This document shows, piece by piece, positions 35,212 through 44,423 of a stretch of DNA of 64,000 nt. Origin of the DNA: Methylovirgula sp. (lineage in GTDB: Bacteria > Pseudomonadota > Alphaproteobacteria > Rhizobiales > Beijerinckiaceae); contig NZ_JBBCGP010000001.1 in assembly GCF_037200945.1 (NCBI RefSeq), forward strand, positions 1,796,501 to 1,860,500, written 5' to 3'. Positions within the stretch are counted from its first letter, which is position 1; the number at the start of each line of letters is the position of its first letter. Made by a program: the position numbers and the translations under genes. The notes beneath the pieces are model-generated. The model saw nothing but the letters and a program-made list of their open reading frames with translations. It did not search any database and was not told where the DNA came from.

Positions 35212-35316
35212 GAACCTTTCGCGCCGCTCAAATCTTGGGTGGATTTGAGTGCCAACTCCAGCTGACGCGGAGCGGCTATATAGACGCAATAATCTGCCGC
35301 CACAAGCAGCCATGCG

Positions 35317-35365
35317 GAGCGTTTTCGAGCGAAGTGGGAACCGGTTCGCGTAAAGAAAACGCGTC
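35317..35365. repeat. Palindromic dispersed repeat
   Basis: GAGCGTTTTCGAGCGAAGTG and its continuation to 35365 form an imperfect hairpin with GAAAACGCG at the other end. This is a frequent intergenic repeat type of Hyphomicrobiales, related in structure to the copies at 27221 and 45878. Confidence 0.65.
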
Positions 35366-35425
35366 ACAACAAAAACCTAGGCCCTCGGATCGCTCGAAAA
35401 CCTTCCCACTTTCACGCCCGATGCC

Positions 35426-35788
35426 TCACGGCTCCTCGTCGGGCGCGATATCGCCGTCGATCAGGCCGGTGACGTCATCGCTGTCCTCTTCCTCTTCTTC
35501 AAGGAAGGTATCGTCGTCGTCGCCACCCTCGTCCTCAAGTTCAACATCGTCATCCGCTGTTGCCTCGAGGCTCGTTTCGGCCGCTTCGACCTCATCGAGC
35601 GAGACGATCTCGACGCCCTGATCGCTCGTCTCCTCGTCCTTTTCCACCACAACCGTGCGCGCGGTGCGGGTCGTGGCCTGCTGGACTGTCCCGCACTTGG
35701 GGCAGACGACCGGGCTCTTGTTCAAGTCGAAAAATTTGGTGCCACAGTTCTGGCAGGTATGCTTGTTGCCGAGATCGGGTTTCGCCAC
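35426..35788 (-). CDS. TIGR02300-type zinc-ribbon protein with acidic tail (FYDLN-acid)
   Basis: A 120-residue protein found almost only in alphaproteobacteria. The N-terminal zinc ribbon CQNCGTKFFDLNK...CPKCG (about residues 12-33) is followed by a long, extremely acidic Asp/Glu tail. The FFDLN part replaces the more usual FYDLN and is diagnostic. The role is unknown; the fold suggests nucleic-acid or protein binding. It lies head-to-head with aroA. Confidence 0.92.
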   Translation of the reverse strand: MAKPDLGNKHTCQNCGTKFFDLNKSPVVCPKCGTVQQATTRTARTVVVEKDEETSDQGVEIVSLDEVEAAETSLEATADDDVELEDEGGDDDDTFLEEEEEDSDDVTGLIDGDIAPDEEP

Positions 35789-36047
35789 GGTTTGGCCTCT
35801 GGAAAGTCGTTGAACGCCGCGGGGCGGACCGCGGCTACCGCCTGTCGGCGCGCTTAAGGCTCCCGTTAGTAAGCCTAAAGGCCCCTGTCAATTGGAACTT
35901 CACGTCCGGTTCCGGCAAGCCGCAGGCCACCCGCGTCATGGGATTTCCGTGTGCGGGCGGGGTGAATTGGCCCATGACTTTTCCCCAAGCCACATGTTAC
36001 CAGCGGGGAAAGCACTTGCCCGGCCTGGAGGGATTTTGACTGTTTCG

Positions 36048-37388
36048 ATGCATGTTTCGCCGTCAGCCACTGCCGCAAGCGCGGCGCCCGGCGCCCCGCT
36101 CAAGGGCCGTTTGAGGCCACCCGGCGATAAATCCATTTCGCACCGTGCTTTCATCCTCGGGCTGCTGAGCGTCGGGCGGACGCAGATCGAAGGCCTGCTC
36201 GAAGGCGAGGATGTCCTCCACACGGGCGCCGCGTGCCGTGCGCTGGGCGCGCGAATCGAGCGGCGTAGCGAGGGCGCCTGGCAGGTGGACGGCGTCGGCA
36301 TTGGCGCGCTCCTGGAGCCGCGAGGGCCGCTCGATTTCGGCAACGCGGGCACCGGCGCGAGGCTGATGATGGGCGTCGTCGGTGGTCATGGGATCACTGC
36401 CGAATTCAATGGCGACGCCTCGCTGCGCAAGCGACCGATGCGCCGCGTGCTCGATCCTTTGACCCGGATGGGCGCTGAAGTTCTGTCGCAAGGCGACGGC
36501 GGCCGCTGCCCGGTGCATCTCAAAGGGACACCGGAGCCCCTGCCGATCGAATACCGCACTGACGTCGCCTCGGCACAGATCAAATCTGCCGTGCTGCTGG
36601 CGGGGCTTAATTCGCCCGGCCGTACTGTGCTGATCGAGCCGCAGGCGAGCCGCGACCATACCGAGAAGATGCTGGCGCATTTTGGCGCGCTGATCGCGAG
36701 CGAGCCGTTTGGGGCCGAGGGCCGCAAGATCACGCTTGAGGGGCGGCCCGAACTTAAGCCGACGCCCGTGGTCGTGCCGGCCGATCCTTCCTCGGCGGCC
36801 TTTCCGCTTGTGGCGGCGCTCATCGTGCCGGGCTCGGACATCGTCATCGAGGGCATGATGATGAATCCGCTGCGCACGGGGCTTCTTCAGACGCTTCTGG
36901 AAATGGACGCGCGTATCGATGTCCTCGATGAGCGCGATGAAGGCGGCGAGCGCGTCGCGGATTTGCGCGTGCGCGGCTCGGAATTGCGCGGCGTCGATGT
37001 GCCGGCAGCGCGGGCACCGTCGATGATCGATGAATATCCGATCCTCGCCGTGGCCGCCGCGTTCGCTTCAGGCGCAACACGAATGCGTGGCTTGTCGGAA
37101 TTGCGGGTGAAGGAATCCGATCGCCTTGCGGCGGTCGCAGATGGGCTTACGGCCGCTGGCGTCGAGAGCATTATCGAGGGCGACGACCTCATCGTCGTCG
37201 GCGGCGATGGCGAGGTGTCGGGCGGCGGCGTCGCGGCGACGCATCTCGATCATCGCATTGCAATGAGTTTCCTGTGCCTTGGGCTTGCGGCCAAGCGGGG
37301 CATGGCGATCGACGATTCGGCGATGATTGCAACGAGTTTCCCGACCTTCCAGACTTCGCTTACAAGCCTCGGGGCGCGCTTTTCATGA
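36048..37388 (+). CDS. aroA: 3-phosphoshikimate 1-carboxyvinyltransferase (EPSP synthase, class II)
   Basis: Joins shikimate-3-phosphate and PEP in aromatic amino-acid synthesis. Sequence order (PGDKSISHRAFILG, LLEGEDVLHTG, RDHTEKML, DPSSAAFPLVAAL, RAPSMIDEYPILAVAAAFA, ATHLDHRIAMSFL) matches the CP4-like class II group of Rhizobiales. The PEP-site loop reads GNAGTG: the position that is Ala100 in the glyphosate-tolerant CP4 enzyme is Gly here. ATG 36048 is given, but a TTG at 36036 sits four bases from a GGAGG and is a real alternative. The stop overlaps cmk by ATGA. Confidence 0.96.
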   Translation: MHVSPSATAASAAPGAPLKGRLRPPGDKSISHRAFILGLLSVGRTQIEGLLEGEDVLHTGAACRALGARIERRSEGAWQVDGVGIGALLEPRGPLDFGNAGTGARLMMGVVGGHGITAEFNGDASLRKRPMRRVLDPLTRMGAEVLSQGDGGRCPVHLKGTPEPLPIEYRTDVASAQIKSAVLLAGLNSPGRTVLIEPQASRDHTEKMLAHFGALIASEPFGAEGRKITLEGRPELKPTPVVVPADPSSAAFPLVAALIVPGSDIVIEGMMMNPLRTGLLQTLLEMDARIDVLDERDEGGERVADLRVRGSELRGVDVPAARAPSMIDEYPILAVAAAFASGATRMRGLSELRVKESDRLAAVADGLTAAGVESIIEGDDLIVVGGDGEVSGGGVAATHLDHRIAMSFLCLGLAAKRGMAIDDSAMIATSFPTFQTSLTSLGARFS

Positions 37389-38032
37389 TTGTCGCGATTG
37401 ATGGACCGGCGGCGTCCGGCAAAGGCACTTTGGCGCGCCGTCTGGCCGAGCGACTCGGCTTGCCGCATCTCGATACGGGTCTGCTTTATCGGGCGACCGC
37501 CCGCATGCTCATGGATCATGGGCAAAATCTTGCTGACGTACGCGCCGCCGTCGCCGCGGCGCGCGGTTTGTCGCTGACTGACTTCAACGCCAAAATATTG
37601 CGCGGTCGCGACATGGGTGAAGCCGCCTCGATCGTCGCCGCGATTCCGGAAGTGCGTCAGGCGCTCATCGATTTGCAGCGCGATTTTGCAACGCGGCCGG
37701 GCGGTGCGGTTCTCGACGGGCGCGACATCGGCACTGTGATCTGCCCGCAAGCACAGGTCAAAATCTTCGTGACCGCAACGCCGGAGACGCGCGCGAGCCG
37801 CCGCGCGCTTGAGCTTAAGGGGCAGGGCGAAACGGTCGATTATCTGGCGATCCTGGAAGAAATCCGCCGCCGCGATGCGCGCGATGCCTCGCGCGCCACG
37901 GCGCCATTGCGAGCCGCCGCCGATTCGGTCGAACTCGATACGACCGATCTCGATATCGAAGCCGCGTTCAACCGGGCGCTGGCCATCGTGCAGGCGCAGA
38001 TGCAAAGCGCGCCTCACTCCTTGAGCAATTGA
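37385..38032 (+). CDS. cmk: Cytidylate kinase
   Basis: Phosphorylates CMP and dCMP. The 215-residue protein has the P-loop IDGPAASGKGTLA, LDTGLLYRATA and the DGRDIGTVICP block that contacts the nucleotide, then RRDARDASRATAPL, normal for the family. Its ATG overlaps the aroA stop, so the two are co-translated. In most alphaproteobacteria aroA-cmk is followed directly by rpsA. Here an opposite-strand RskA/SigK pair and a fasciclin gene intervene, and cmk overlaps the rskA end tail-to-tail. Confidence 0.96.
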   Translation: MIVAIDGPAASGKGTLARRLAERLGLPHLDTGLLYRATARMLMDHGQNLADVRAAVAAARGLSLTDFNAKILRGRDMGEAASIVAAIPEVRQALIDLQRDFATRPGGAVLDGRDIGTVICPQAQVKIFVTATPETRASRRALELKGQGETVDYLAILEEIRRRDARDASRATAPLRAAADSVELDTTDLDIEAAFNRALAIVQAQMQSAPHSLSN

Positions 38033-38700
38033 CCTGAATAAACGATCGGCCCGGTCGGCGCGCCAGACGGTGAGCCGCCCTGAGGCTCGACGGTCACGGC
38101 AAAATTTGCCTTCTCGATCGGCGCGCCTTGCGGCAGCGCAATGCTGCGGTCGGTCTTATCGACAAGACCCATCGACTTCGGCGCCAGATGATTGCCAATA
38201 TACCAGAGTTCGAGACTGCGGCCTTGCGGGACGCTTGTTGCGACAGGCCGCACAAAAACGGTGCGCGTGGCGAGGTCGACGCGAATGATGAGCGCAGGCT
38301 GATCGCCGGTGCGATTGACGACGGCGACATAGCTGCCTGCGGCTTCGCGCGGCGTCTTCAAGAGATGATCGATGCTGACTGCCGCGAACCCGGCGGCTAA
38401 AGCACCCGCGATGATCGCCGCAGTGCGCCAGCGGTTGCGCGACCGGCGCAGCAGCAGAAGCGAAGGGGGCGTCGCAGCCCCTGATTCCGGCAGCGCCGCC
38501 TCGATCGCTTGCCAAACGTTTTCTGAGGGCTCGACATCGTTCAGCGCATCGTTGAGGGGCGCAAGGTGGTGCTCCCAGTTCTCTACATCCAGCCGCGTCG
38601 CGGGATCGCGCGCAAGCAATGCCTCGAACGCGCGGCGCTCATCCGCCGGGAGCGTGCCGAGAACATATTCGGCGGCTTGCATGTCAGGTTCGTCGCTCAT
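38014..38700 (-). CDS. Anti-sigma factor, RskA family
   Basis: A single-pass membrane protein of 228 residues that should hold its cognate ECF sigma factor inactive. The N-terminal cytoplasmic part has the anti-sigma zinc-finger-like helices (AAEYVLGTLPADERRAFEAL). One transmembrane helix (about 90-112) follows, then an extracytoplasmic anti-sigma-K domain with SYVAVVNRTGDQPALIIRVD and LELWYIGNHLAPKSMGLV. ATG 38700 overlaps the stop of the upstream sigma gene by ATGA, which supports translational coupling. It ends inside the 3' end of cmk on the opposite strand. Confidence 0.92.
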   Translation of the reverse strand: MSDEPDMQAAEYVLGTLPADERRAFEALLARDPATRLDVENWEHHLAPLNDALNDVEPSENVWQAIEAALPESGAATPPSLLLLRRSRNRWRTAAIIAGALAAGFAAVSIDHLLKTPREAAGSYVAVVNRTGDQPALIIRVDLATRTVFVRPVATSVPQGRSLELWYIGNHLAPKSMGLVDKTDRSIALPQGAPIEKANFAVTVEPQGGSPSGAPTGPIVYSGQLLKE

Positions 38701-39251
38701 GTTGCGCCTTCCAGGCAAGACTTGAGCAACGCAAGGCTACGGTGCAGCCATGTCTTGATCGTGCCGACAGGGCGGCCGAAGCGGCTCGCCAGTTCCTCGC
38801 GCGAATAGCCGTTGTAATAGGCGAGCAGAATGCAATTGCGCGCCGATTCTTCGAGCGTTCCAAGACAATGCCGTAAAGTGGCGAGTTCCATCATCTGCTC
38901 CTCGCCGCCGGAAAGATCGACGATATTTGCGAGAAAATTCGTGTTCTCGGTTTCGGCAGGTTTGGCCGGATTTTTCGCGCGGATGATATCGATCGCGCGG
39001 TTGCGCGTAATTGATACCAGCCACCCCATCGCAGGGCCGGCTTCGGGCGAAAAACTTCCCGCATTCTGCCAAATTTTCAAAAATACGTCCTGGAGCGCCT
39101 CTTCCGCCACGCTCTTGCTCGGAAGAATACGCAAGAGAATCGCAAAAAGTTTCGGTGCGGTGCGCCGATAAAGTTCAGCGAAAGCTGCGCGGTCGCCACG
39201 CGCCGTTGCAACCAGGAAGCTGACGAGTTCGCTGTTGTCCAATCGCGTCAA
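38697..39251 (-). CDS. ECF sigma factor, SigK-like
   Basis: An RNA polymerase sigma-70 factor of the extracytoplasmic-function group. Region 2 is visible in AFAELYRRTAPKLFAILLRI, with EEALQDVFLKIWQNA and MGWLVSITRNRAIDIIR, and region 4 in LLAYYNGYSREELASRFGRP followed by GTIKTWLHRSLALL. TTG 39251 is chosen, giving 184 residues, because the frame extending to 39572 would overrun the divergent fasciclin gene. It is translationally coupled to the RskA-type anti-sigma gene. It probably controls its own operon and the divergent fasciclin gene. Confidence 0.9.
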   Translation of the reverse strand: MTRLDNSELVSFLVATARGDRAAFAELYRRTAPKLFAILLRILPSKSVAEEALQDVFLKIWQNAGSFSPEAGPAMGWLVSITRNRAIDIIRAKNPAKPAETENTNFLANIVDLSGGEEQMMELATLRHCLGTLEESARNCILLAYYNGYSREELASRFGRPVGTIKTWLHRSLALLKSCLEGAT

Positions 39252-39441
39252 TGCGGCAACCCCGTCTTCGCACTCAATCTCCTTAACGACGGATACGAAA
39301 CAAAGTCTAGGCGCGTGCCACGCGTGCGAAATTCTTTTCAAATCGCGAAACCCGTTTCGATCGCCTTCCGTAGATGGTTGTGACGCGCATGGCGGCGCCA
39401 GTTGAGTTTCCGCCGGCGATGTCCGCTTAAGGAGACGAATT

Positions 39442-40011
39442 ATGAAGTTCTCGAAACTTAATGCTCTCGTCCTCGCCGCAACGCTGACCGGATTTTCCGG
39501 CCCCGCGGCGCAGGCGACGATGATGTCCTCAGACCCGATGGTCGGCGGCGCGGCGATGTATCCATCGCGCAATATCGTTCAAAATGCCGTTCACTCGAAA
39601 GATCACACGACCTTGGTCGCGGCCGTGAAGACCGCTGGCCTCGTCGAAACGCTCGAAGGCGCGGGCCCGTTCACCGTCTTCGCCCCGACGAACGAAGCTT
39701 TCGCCAAATTGCCGCCGGGCACTGTTGCCACCCTGCTCAAGCCCGAGAACAAATCCACCCTCGTCTCAGTTTTGACCTATCATGTCGTCGCTGGCCGCTA
39801 TTCGGCCCGCCAGCTCAAGGAAATGGTCAAGCTGGGCGGTGGCCAGGCGATGCTGAAGACCGTTGAGGGCGCGCAACTGACGGTCAAGGAATATGACGGC
39901 AAGCTCGAACTCATCGACGCCAAGGGCGACAAAGCCTGGATCACCATCTCCAACGTTAACCAGAGCAATGGCGTCATTCATGTGATCAACACGGTGCTTC
40001 TGCCGGGCTGA
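39442..40011 (+). CDS. Secreted fasciclin (FAS1) domain protein
   Basis: A 189-residue exported protein: signal peptide (about 1-25, ending QATMM), then one FAS1 domain with the H1 motif TLVAAVKTAGLVETLEGAGPF, the FAPTNEAFAKLP block, VLTYHVVAGRYSA and the H2 motif NGVIHVINTVLLPG. FAS1 domains mediate adhesion and matrix or polymer binding. It is divergent from the SigK-like sigma gene, with about 190 bases between starts. This mirrors mycobacterial SigK-RskA control of the fasciclin proteins MPT70 and MPT83. Confidence 0.95.
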   Translation: MKFSKLNALVLAATLTGFSGPAAQATMMSSDPMVGGAAMYPSRNIVQNAVHSKDHTTLVAAVKTAGLVETLEGAGPFTVFAPTNEAFAKLPPGTVATLLKPENKSTLVSVLTYHVVAGRYSARQLKEMVKLGGGQAMLKTVEGAQLTVKEYDGKLELIDAKGDKAWITISNVNQSNGVIHVINTVLLPG

Positions 40012-40076
40012 TCGCCTCGGCGAAGCCGGTTCAAGGTCCATTTTGCAGTTCCCGCACGTCTCTTGCCGCGCGCCCC

Positions 40077-40105
40077 TTGCCCGGGGGGCGCGCGCTTGCT
40101 ACATA
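40077..40105 (+). promoter_or_regulatory. Candidate rpsA promoter
   Basis: TTGCCC and TACATA separated by exactly 17 bases, about 150 bases before the rpsA start and just after a strong GC hairpin following the fasciclin gene. It gives rpsA its own promoter, as would be needed now that it is separated from cmk. No start-site data are available. Confidence 0.35.
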
Positions 40106-40255
40106 GCCGCCCGAACCTAGCTTTTTCCCGTCGTCCGACGCCGGTCCGCCTTTTTGATGCGGGTGATCCTGTCCTTGGGCAGGCCACGGTGGGGAAAAGC
40201 TCCGTCAACCTTTAACCGCCGGCGTTTTGCCCGATTGGGCATTTCAGGAGAACGA

Positions 40256-42010
40256 ATGACATCTACCAGCACCTACGCGCCGTCGCGCGAGGATTTTACC
40301 GCGCTTCTCGATGAGAGCTATGGCCACAACGAAGCTCTCGAAGGCGCGGTCATCAAGGGCATTGTCGTCGCCATCGAAAAGGATGTCGCCGTCATCGACG
40401 TCGGCCTCAAGACCGAAGGCCGTGTCGCCCTCAAGGAATTCCAGGGTCCGGGCCGCGAAGGCACGCTGAGCGTCGGCGATGAAGTCGAAGTTTACCTTGA
40501 GCGCATCGAGAATGCACTGGGCGAGGCGGTGATCTCGCGCGACAAGGCCCGTCGCGAAGAGAGTTGGGTGCGCCTTGAGCGTGCCTTCGAGAAGCAGGAA
40601 AAGGTCGAAGGCGTCATCTTCAATCAGGTCAAGGGCGGCTTCACCGTCGATCTCGACGGCGCCGTAGCCTTCCTGCCGCGCAGCCAGGTCGATATCCGGC
40701 CGATCCGCGACGTCACGCCTCTGATGCATGTCACGCAGCCGTTCCAGATTCTCAAGATGGATCGCCGCCGCGGCAATATCGTCGTCTCCCGCCGCACCGT
40801 GCTTGAAGAGAGCCGCGCGGAACAGCGCCATGAGATCGTCGCCAACCTTGAAGAAGGTCAGGTCATCGACGGCGTGGTCAAGAACATCACCGATTACGGC
40901 GCGTTCGTGGATCTCGGCGGTATCGACGGTCTGTTGCATGTCACCGACATTGCCTGGCGCCGCGTCAATCATCCGAGCGAGGTTCTGACCATCGGCCAGA
41001 CGGTCAAGGTCAAGATCATCAAGATCAATCACGAGACGCACCGCATCTCGCTCGGCATGAAGCAATTGCTCGACGATCCGTGGCAGGGCATCGACGCCAA
41101 ATATCCGGTCAATGCCCGCATCCATGGCCGCGTGACCAACATCACCGACTACGGCGCGTTCGTCGAGCTGGAGCCGGGCATCGAAGGCCTGATCCACGTT
41201 TCCGAAATGTCGTGGACCAAGAAGAACGTCCACCCCGGCAAAATCGTCGCGACGAGCCAGGAAGTCGACGTTCAGGTTCTCGAAGTCGATCCGGTCAAGC
41301 GTCGTATTTCGCTCGGCCTCAAGCAGACTCTCGCCAATCCGTGGGAAGATTTTGCCGAGAAGCATCCGGTCGGCAGCATTGTCGAGGGCGAGGTCAAGAA
41401 CAAGACCGAGTTCGGTCTGTTCGTCGGCCTCGAAGGCGATGTGGACGGTATGGTCCATCTCTCCGATCTCGACTGGAACAAGCCCGGCGAGCAGGTGATC
41501 GACGACTACAAGAAGGGCGATATCGTTCGCGCCAAGGTGCTCGATGTCGATCAGGAGAAGGAGCGCATTTCGCTCGGCGTGAAGCAGCTCGGCACTGACC
41601 CGTTCGACGCGCCTGCGACGGAAGAAGGCGGCCCCGACTTCAAGAAGGGCTCGATCGTCACCTGCGAAGTGATCGACGTGAAAGAGGGTGGGATCGACGT
41701 CAAGATCACCGGTACCGATCTCGTCGCATTCATCAAGCGTAGCGAATTGGCCCGCGACCGCGCCGATCAGCGGCCCGACCGTTTCGCCGTCGGCGAAAAG
41801 GTCGATGTCCGCATCACGCAGCTCGATCGCCGCGCGCGCAAGGTTGCGGTTTCGATCAAGGCGCTCGAAGTCGCCGAAGAAAAGGAAGCGATCGCCCAGT
41901 TCGGTTCGGCCGATTCGGGCGCCGTGCTTGGCGATATTCTTGGCGCCGCGCTGAAAGCGCGCGACACGGACACCAAGAAGGGTGCCAAGAAGAAGGAAGA
42001 CGACGAATAA
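40256..42010 (+). CDS. rpsA: 30S ribosomal protein S1
   Basis: Binds mRNA and helps load it on the 30S subunit. From ATG 40256 (CAGGAG six bases upstream) it has 584 residues with six S1 RNA-binding domains. The repeated signatures include VIKGIVVAIEKDVAVIDVG, GVVKNITDYGAFVDLGGIDG, GRVTNITDYGAFVELEPG and GEVKNKTEFGLFVGLEGD. The C-terminal tail is Lys/Glu-rich. A long frame on the opposite strand is only its mirror. Confidence 0.97.
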   Translation: MTSTSTYAPSREDFTALLDESYGHNEALEGAVIKGIVVAIEKDVAVIDVGLKTEGRVALKEFQGPGREGTLSVGDEVEVYLERIENALGEAVISRDKARREESWVRLERAFEKQEKVEGVIFNQVKGGFTVDLDGAVAFLPRSQVDIRPIRDVTPLMHVTQPFQILKMDRRRGNIVVSRRTVLEESRAEQRHEIVANLEEGQVIDGVVKNITDYGAFVDLGGIDGLLHVTDIAWRRVNHPSEVLTIGQTVKVKIIKINHETHRISLGMKQLLDDPWQGIDAKYPVNARIHGRVTNITDYGAFVELEPGIEGLIHVSEMSWTKKNVHPGKIVATSQEVDVQVLEVDPVKRRISLGLKQTLANPWEDFAEKHPVGSIVEGEVKNKTEFGLFVGLEGDVDGMVHLSDLDWNKPGEQVIDDYKKGDIVRAKVLDVDQEKERISLGVKQLGTDPFDAPATEEGGPDFKKGSIVTCEVIDVKEGGIDVKITGTDLVAFIKRSELARDRADQRPDRFAVGEKVDVRITQLDRRARKVAVSIKALEVAEEKEAIAQFGSADSGAVLGDILGAALKARDTDTKKGAKKKEDDE

Positions 42011-42031
42011 TTTCGTCGAATTCTCGGAATT

Positions 42032-42065
42032 AAAAGCCCGCGCGGTGCAAGCCGTGCGGGCTTTT
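42032..42065 (+). terminator. Terminator after rpsA
   Basis: AAAAGCCCGC and GCGGGCTTTT arms around a 14-base inner section that can itself pair, followed by TTTTC. It lies between rpsA and the Hsp70-like gene. Confidence 0.85.
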
Positions 42066-42080
42066 CTGTCAGTTCCCTTG

Positions 42081-43361
42081 ATGAATGGTCCTATGAATAT
42101 CGCAGACGGCGTCGCGATCGGCGTGGATTTTGGGACGACGAATTCCGTCGTCGCCATCGCGGGGCGGGACGGCGAGGTCGAGACCCTGACTTGGCCGAGC
42201 GCCGCCGGCCCGACGCAGACGTTTCGCACAGCCCTGATGTTCTGGCGTGAAGGCCGCGCGGTGAAGCACGTCGCGGGGCCCGAGGCGCTTCAACGCGCCA
42301 TTGCGGCCGAGGGCGAGCAGCGCTTCATCCAATCGATCAAGACCCATCTGGCGAGCCCGCTCTTCAGCGAGACGCGGCTCTATGGCGAGCGTTTCACGAT
42401 CGAGCGCCTGGTTTCGACCTTTCTCGGCCATTTGCTCGGCGACACGCGCGATCTCACCCAGAATTTGCCGGTGGTCAGCGGCCGCCCCGTGGTCTTTGCC
42501 GGCGAGCGGCCGGACGAAGATCTTGCGGTCGCACGTTTGAAGCAAGCCTATCATGATGCCGGGCTGCCGCGGGTGAAGCTTGCTTATGAGCCACTCGGCG
42601 CAGCCTATTGGTATGCGCGCCGGCTGCAACGCGACGAGACGGTGCTGGTCGCGGATTTCGGCGGCGGCACCAGCGATTTCTCCGTCCTGCGTTTTGAGCG
42701 CCGGGGCGCGAGTTTCGTCGCCCATCCGCTGGCGCATACGGGTGTCGGCGTCGCCGGCGATACGTTCGACTACCGGATCATCACGAACGTCGTGGCGCCG
42801 CAGCTTGGCAAGGGAACAGCTTATCGTTCGTTCGACAAGCTTCTGCCGATGCCGGCCTATTTCTACGCTGCCTTCGCGCAATGGCACCAATTATCCTGGT
42901 TGAAGTCAGGCGCGACACTTGCCGAATTGAGAAAGCTGATCCTGGTGGCCGAAGAGCCACGGATGCTGGAGAATTTGCAAACCCTGATCGAGATGGATCT
43001 TGGATTTGAGCTTTATCGCAGCGTCAGCGAGGTGAAGGCCGCGCTTTCGAGCGCCGATATCGTGCCGTTCCGCTTCGATCGCGAAGGCGTGAAAATCGAG
43101 GCCGAGGTGACGCGTCACGATTTCGAACAATGGATCGCGCCGGATCTTGCCAAATTAGTGGAGGCGCTGGAGCGCGCAATCATCCAGGCTGGGTTGCAGT
43201 TCGACGATATCGATGCCGTCTTCCTCACTGGGGGAACATCCTTTGTCCCGGCCGTCCGCGCGCTCTTTCAGAGCCGGTTCGGCGAGGCGCGCGTTCATAT
43301 CGGCGATGCGTTTCAATCGGTCGCAGCCGGCCTCGCTCTGATGGCACTCGATCAAATGTAA
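42081..43361 (+). CDS. Hsp70-family ATPase (YegD-like)
   Basis: A chaperone-like ATPase of about 426 residues, with only the actin-fold nucleotide-binding domain and no full DnaK substrate-binding domain. It has the phosphate loop GVDFGTTNSVVAIA, VLVADFGGGTSDFSVL as phosphate 2, and the adenosine motif LTGGTSFVPAVR near the C-terminus. YegD-type proteins are poorly characterised. ATG 42081 is used; ATG 42093 is an in-frame alternative, and neither has a strong ribosome binding site. It begins 15 bases after the rpsA terminator, so some read-through expression is possible. Confidence 0.9.
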   Translation: MNGPMNIADGVAIGVDFGTTNSVVAIAGRDGEVETLTWPSAAGPTQTFRTALMFWREGRAVKHVAGPEALQRAIAAEGEQRFIQSIKTHLASPLFSETRLYGERFTIERLVSTFLGHLLGDTRDLTQNLPVVSGRPVVFAGERPDEDLAVARLKQAYHDAGLPRVKLAYEPLGAAYWYARRLQRDETVLVADFGGGTSDFSVLRFERRGASFVAHPLAHTGVGVAGDTFDYRIITNVVAPQLGKGTAYRSFDKLLPMPAYFYAAFAQWHQLSWLKSGATLAELRKLILVAEEPRMLENLQTLIEMDLGFELYRSVSEVKAALSSADIVPFRFDREGVKIEAEVTRHDFEQWIAPDLAKLVEALERAIIQAGLQFDDIDAVFLTGGTSFVPAVRALFQSRFGEARVHIGDAFQSVAAGLALMALDQM

Positions 43362-43445
43362 AATAACGTGGTGACGCACGGGCTTGCCTCATCAAGCACT
43401 GGGGCTTAGGTTCCGCCCCGGCTTTCCACCGCCAAGGGAACAGGC

Positions 43446-44423
43446 ATGTCGAATACATCTCCCGCCGATTACATCGTCGACCGGCGGCTGCTGCAGCGGA
43501 AATTGTCCTTTTGGCGGGTCGTTTCGATTTTGCTGCTGATTGCCGGCCTGGTGTTCATCGGTCTGCGCGTTTCCGGCCGCTCCAGCTTGGGGCTTGCGTC
43601 GTCGCATATCGCGCGCATCACGATCTCTGGCGTCATCACCGGGGACCGGGCGACGCTGAAGCTGATCAACGATGTCGCGGAGTCCAAAAATACCGCCGGT
43701 GTGATCCTTGCGATCGACAGCCCCGGGGGCACGACGACGGGTGCGGAGAAGCTCTTCATCGCATTGCGGCGTCTGGCGGCGAAAAAGCCGATGGTTGCCG
43801 TCGTCGGCACAATGGCGGCGTCCGGTGCCTATATCGCGGCGATCGGCGCCGATCACATCGTGGCGCCCGGCAACGCGCTCGTCGGTTCGATTGGGGTTTT
43901 GTTTGAATATCCCGATCTCTCGGGTCTCCTCGGCAAAGTCGGGGTGAAGATGGATTCGGTGAAATCCTCGCCGCTCAAGGCGGAGCCGAGCGGGTACGAG
44001 CCGACGAGCCCGGAGGTGCGCGCCGCGCTGGCCTCACTCGTGGCCGACAGCTTCACATGGTTCAAAGGCCTGGTGAAAGACCGCCGCGGCATGACGGATG
44101 CGCAATTGGCGGCGGTTGATGATGGCCGCGTGTTCACCGGCCGACAGGGCATCGGGCTGAAGCTCATCGATGAAGTCGGCGAGGAGCGCGAAGGCGTCGC
44201 CTGGCTCGAGCGCGTCAGGAAAGTGCCGCATGGGCTGCCGGTGCGTGATTGGACCACGACAGACCGGTTTCAGCGATTTGGCATTTTCAGCAGTGCCGCA
44301 AAAATCGCAGAAGTTTTGGGCTTCCCGGCGCTGGCAAATGTGCTGGGCGGCACCGAGACTTATGCCCAGGGACAATTACTTGACGGTCTTGTGGCGATTT
44401 GGCAGGCTGGCCCTGCTAATTGA
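43446..44423 (+). CDS. sppA: Signal peptide peptidase SppA, S49 family
   Basis: A membrane-bound serine protease that degrades cleaved signal peptides. The 325-residue short form has one N-terminal transmembrane helix (about 21-44). The DSPGGTTTGAEKLF block and the catalytic serine in GTMAASGAYIAAIGADHIVA (Ser about 125) are present, with the catalytic lysine expected in the SPLKAEPSGYEP region. The C-terminal GRVFTGRQGIGLKLIDEVG is typical. It precedes ihfB, a common alphaproteobacterial order. Confidence 0.94.
   Translation: MSNTSPADYIVDRRLLQRKLSFWRVVSILLLIAGLVFIGLRVSGRSSLGLASSHIARITISGVITGDRATLKLINDVAESKNTAGVILAIDSPGGTTTGAEKLFIALRRLAAKKPMVAVVGTMAASGAYIAAIGADHIVAPGNALVGSIGVLFEYPDLSGLLGKVGVKMDSVKSSPLKAEPSGYEPTSPEVRAALASLVADSFTWFKGLVKDRRGMTDAQLAAVDDGRVFTGRQGIGLKLIDEVGEEREGVAWLERVRKVPHGLPVRDWTTTDRFQRFGIFSSAAKIAEVLGFPALANVLGGTETYAQGQLLDGLVAIWQAGPAN

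Noticed and set aside
40244..42229. 661-codon open frame antisense to rpsA
   Set aside because: A shadow of rpsA codon use; rpsA is unmistakable, with S1 repeats and a ribosome binding site.
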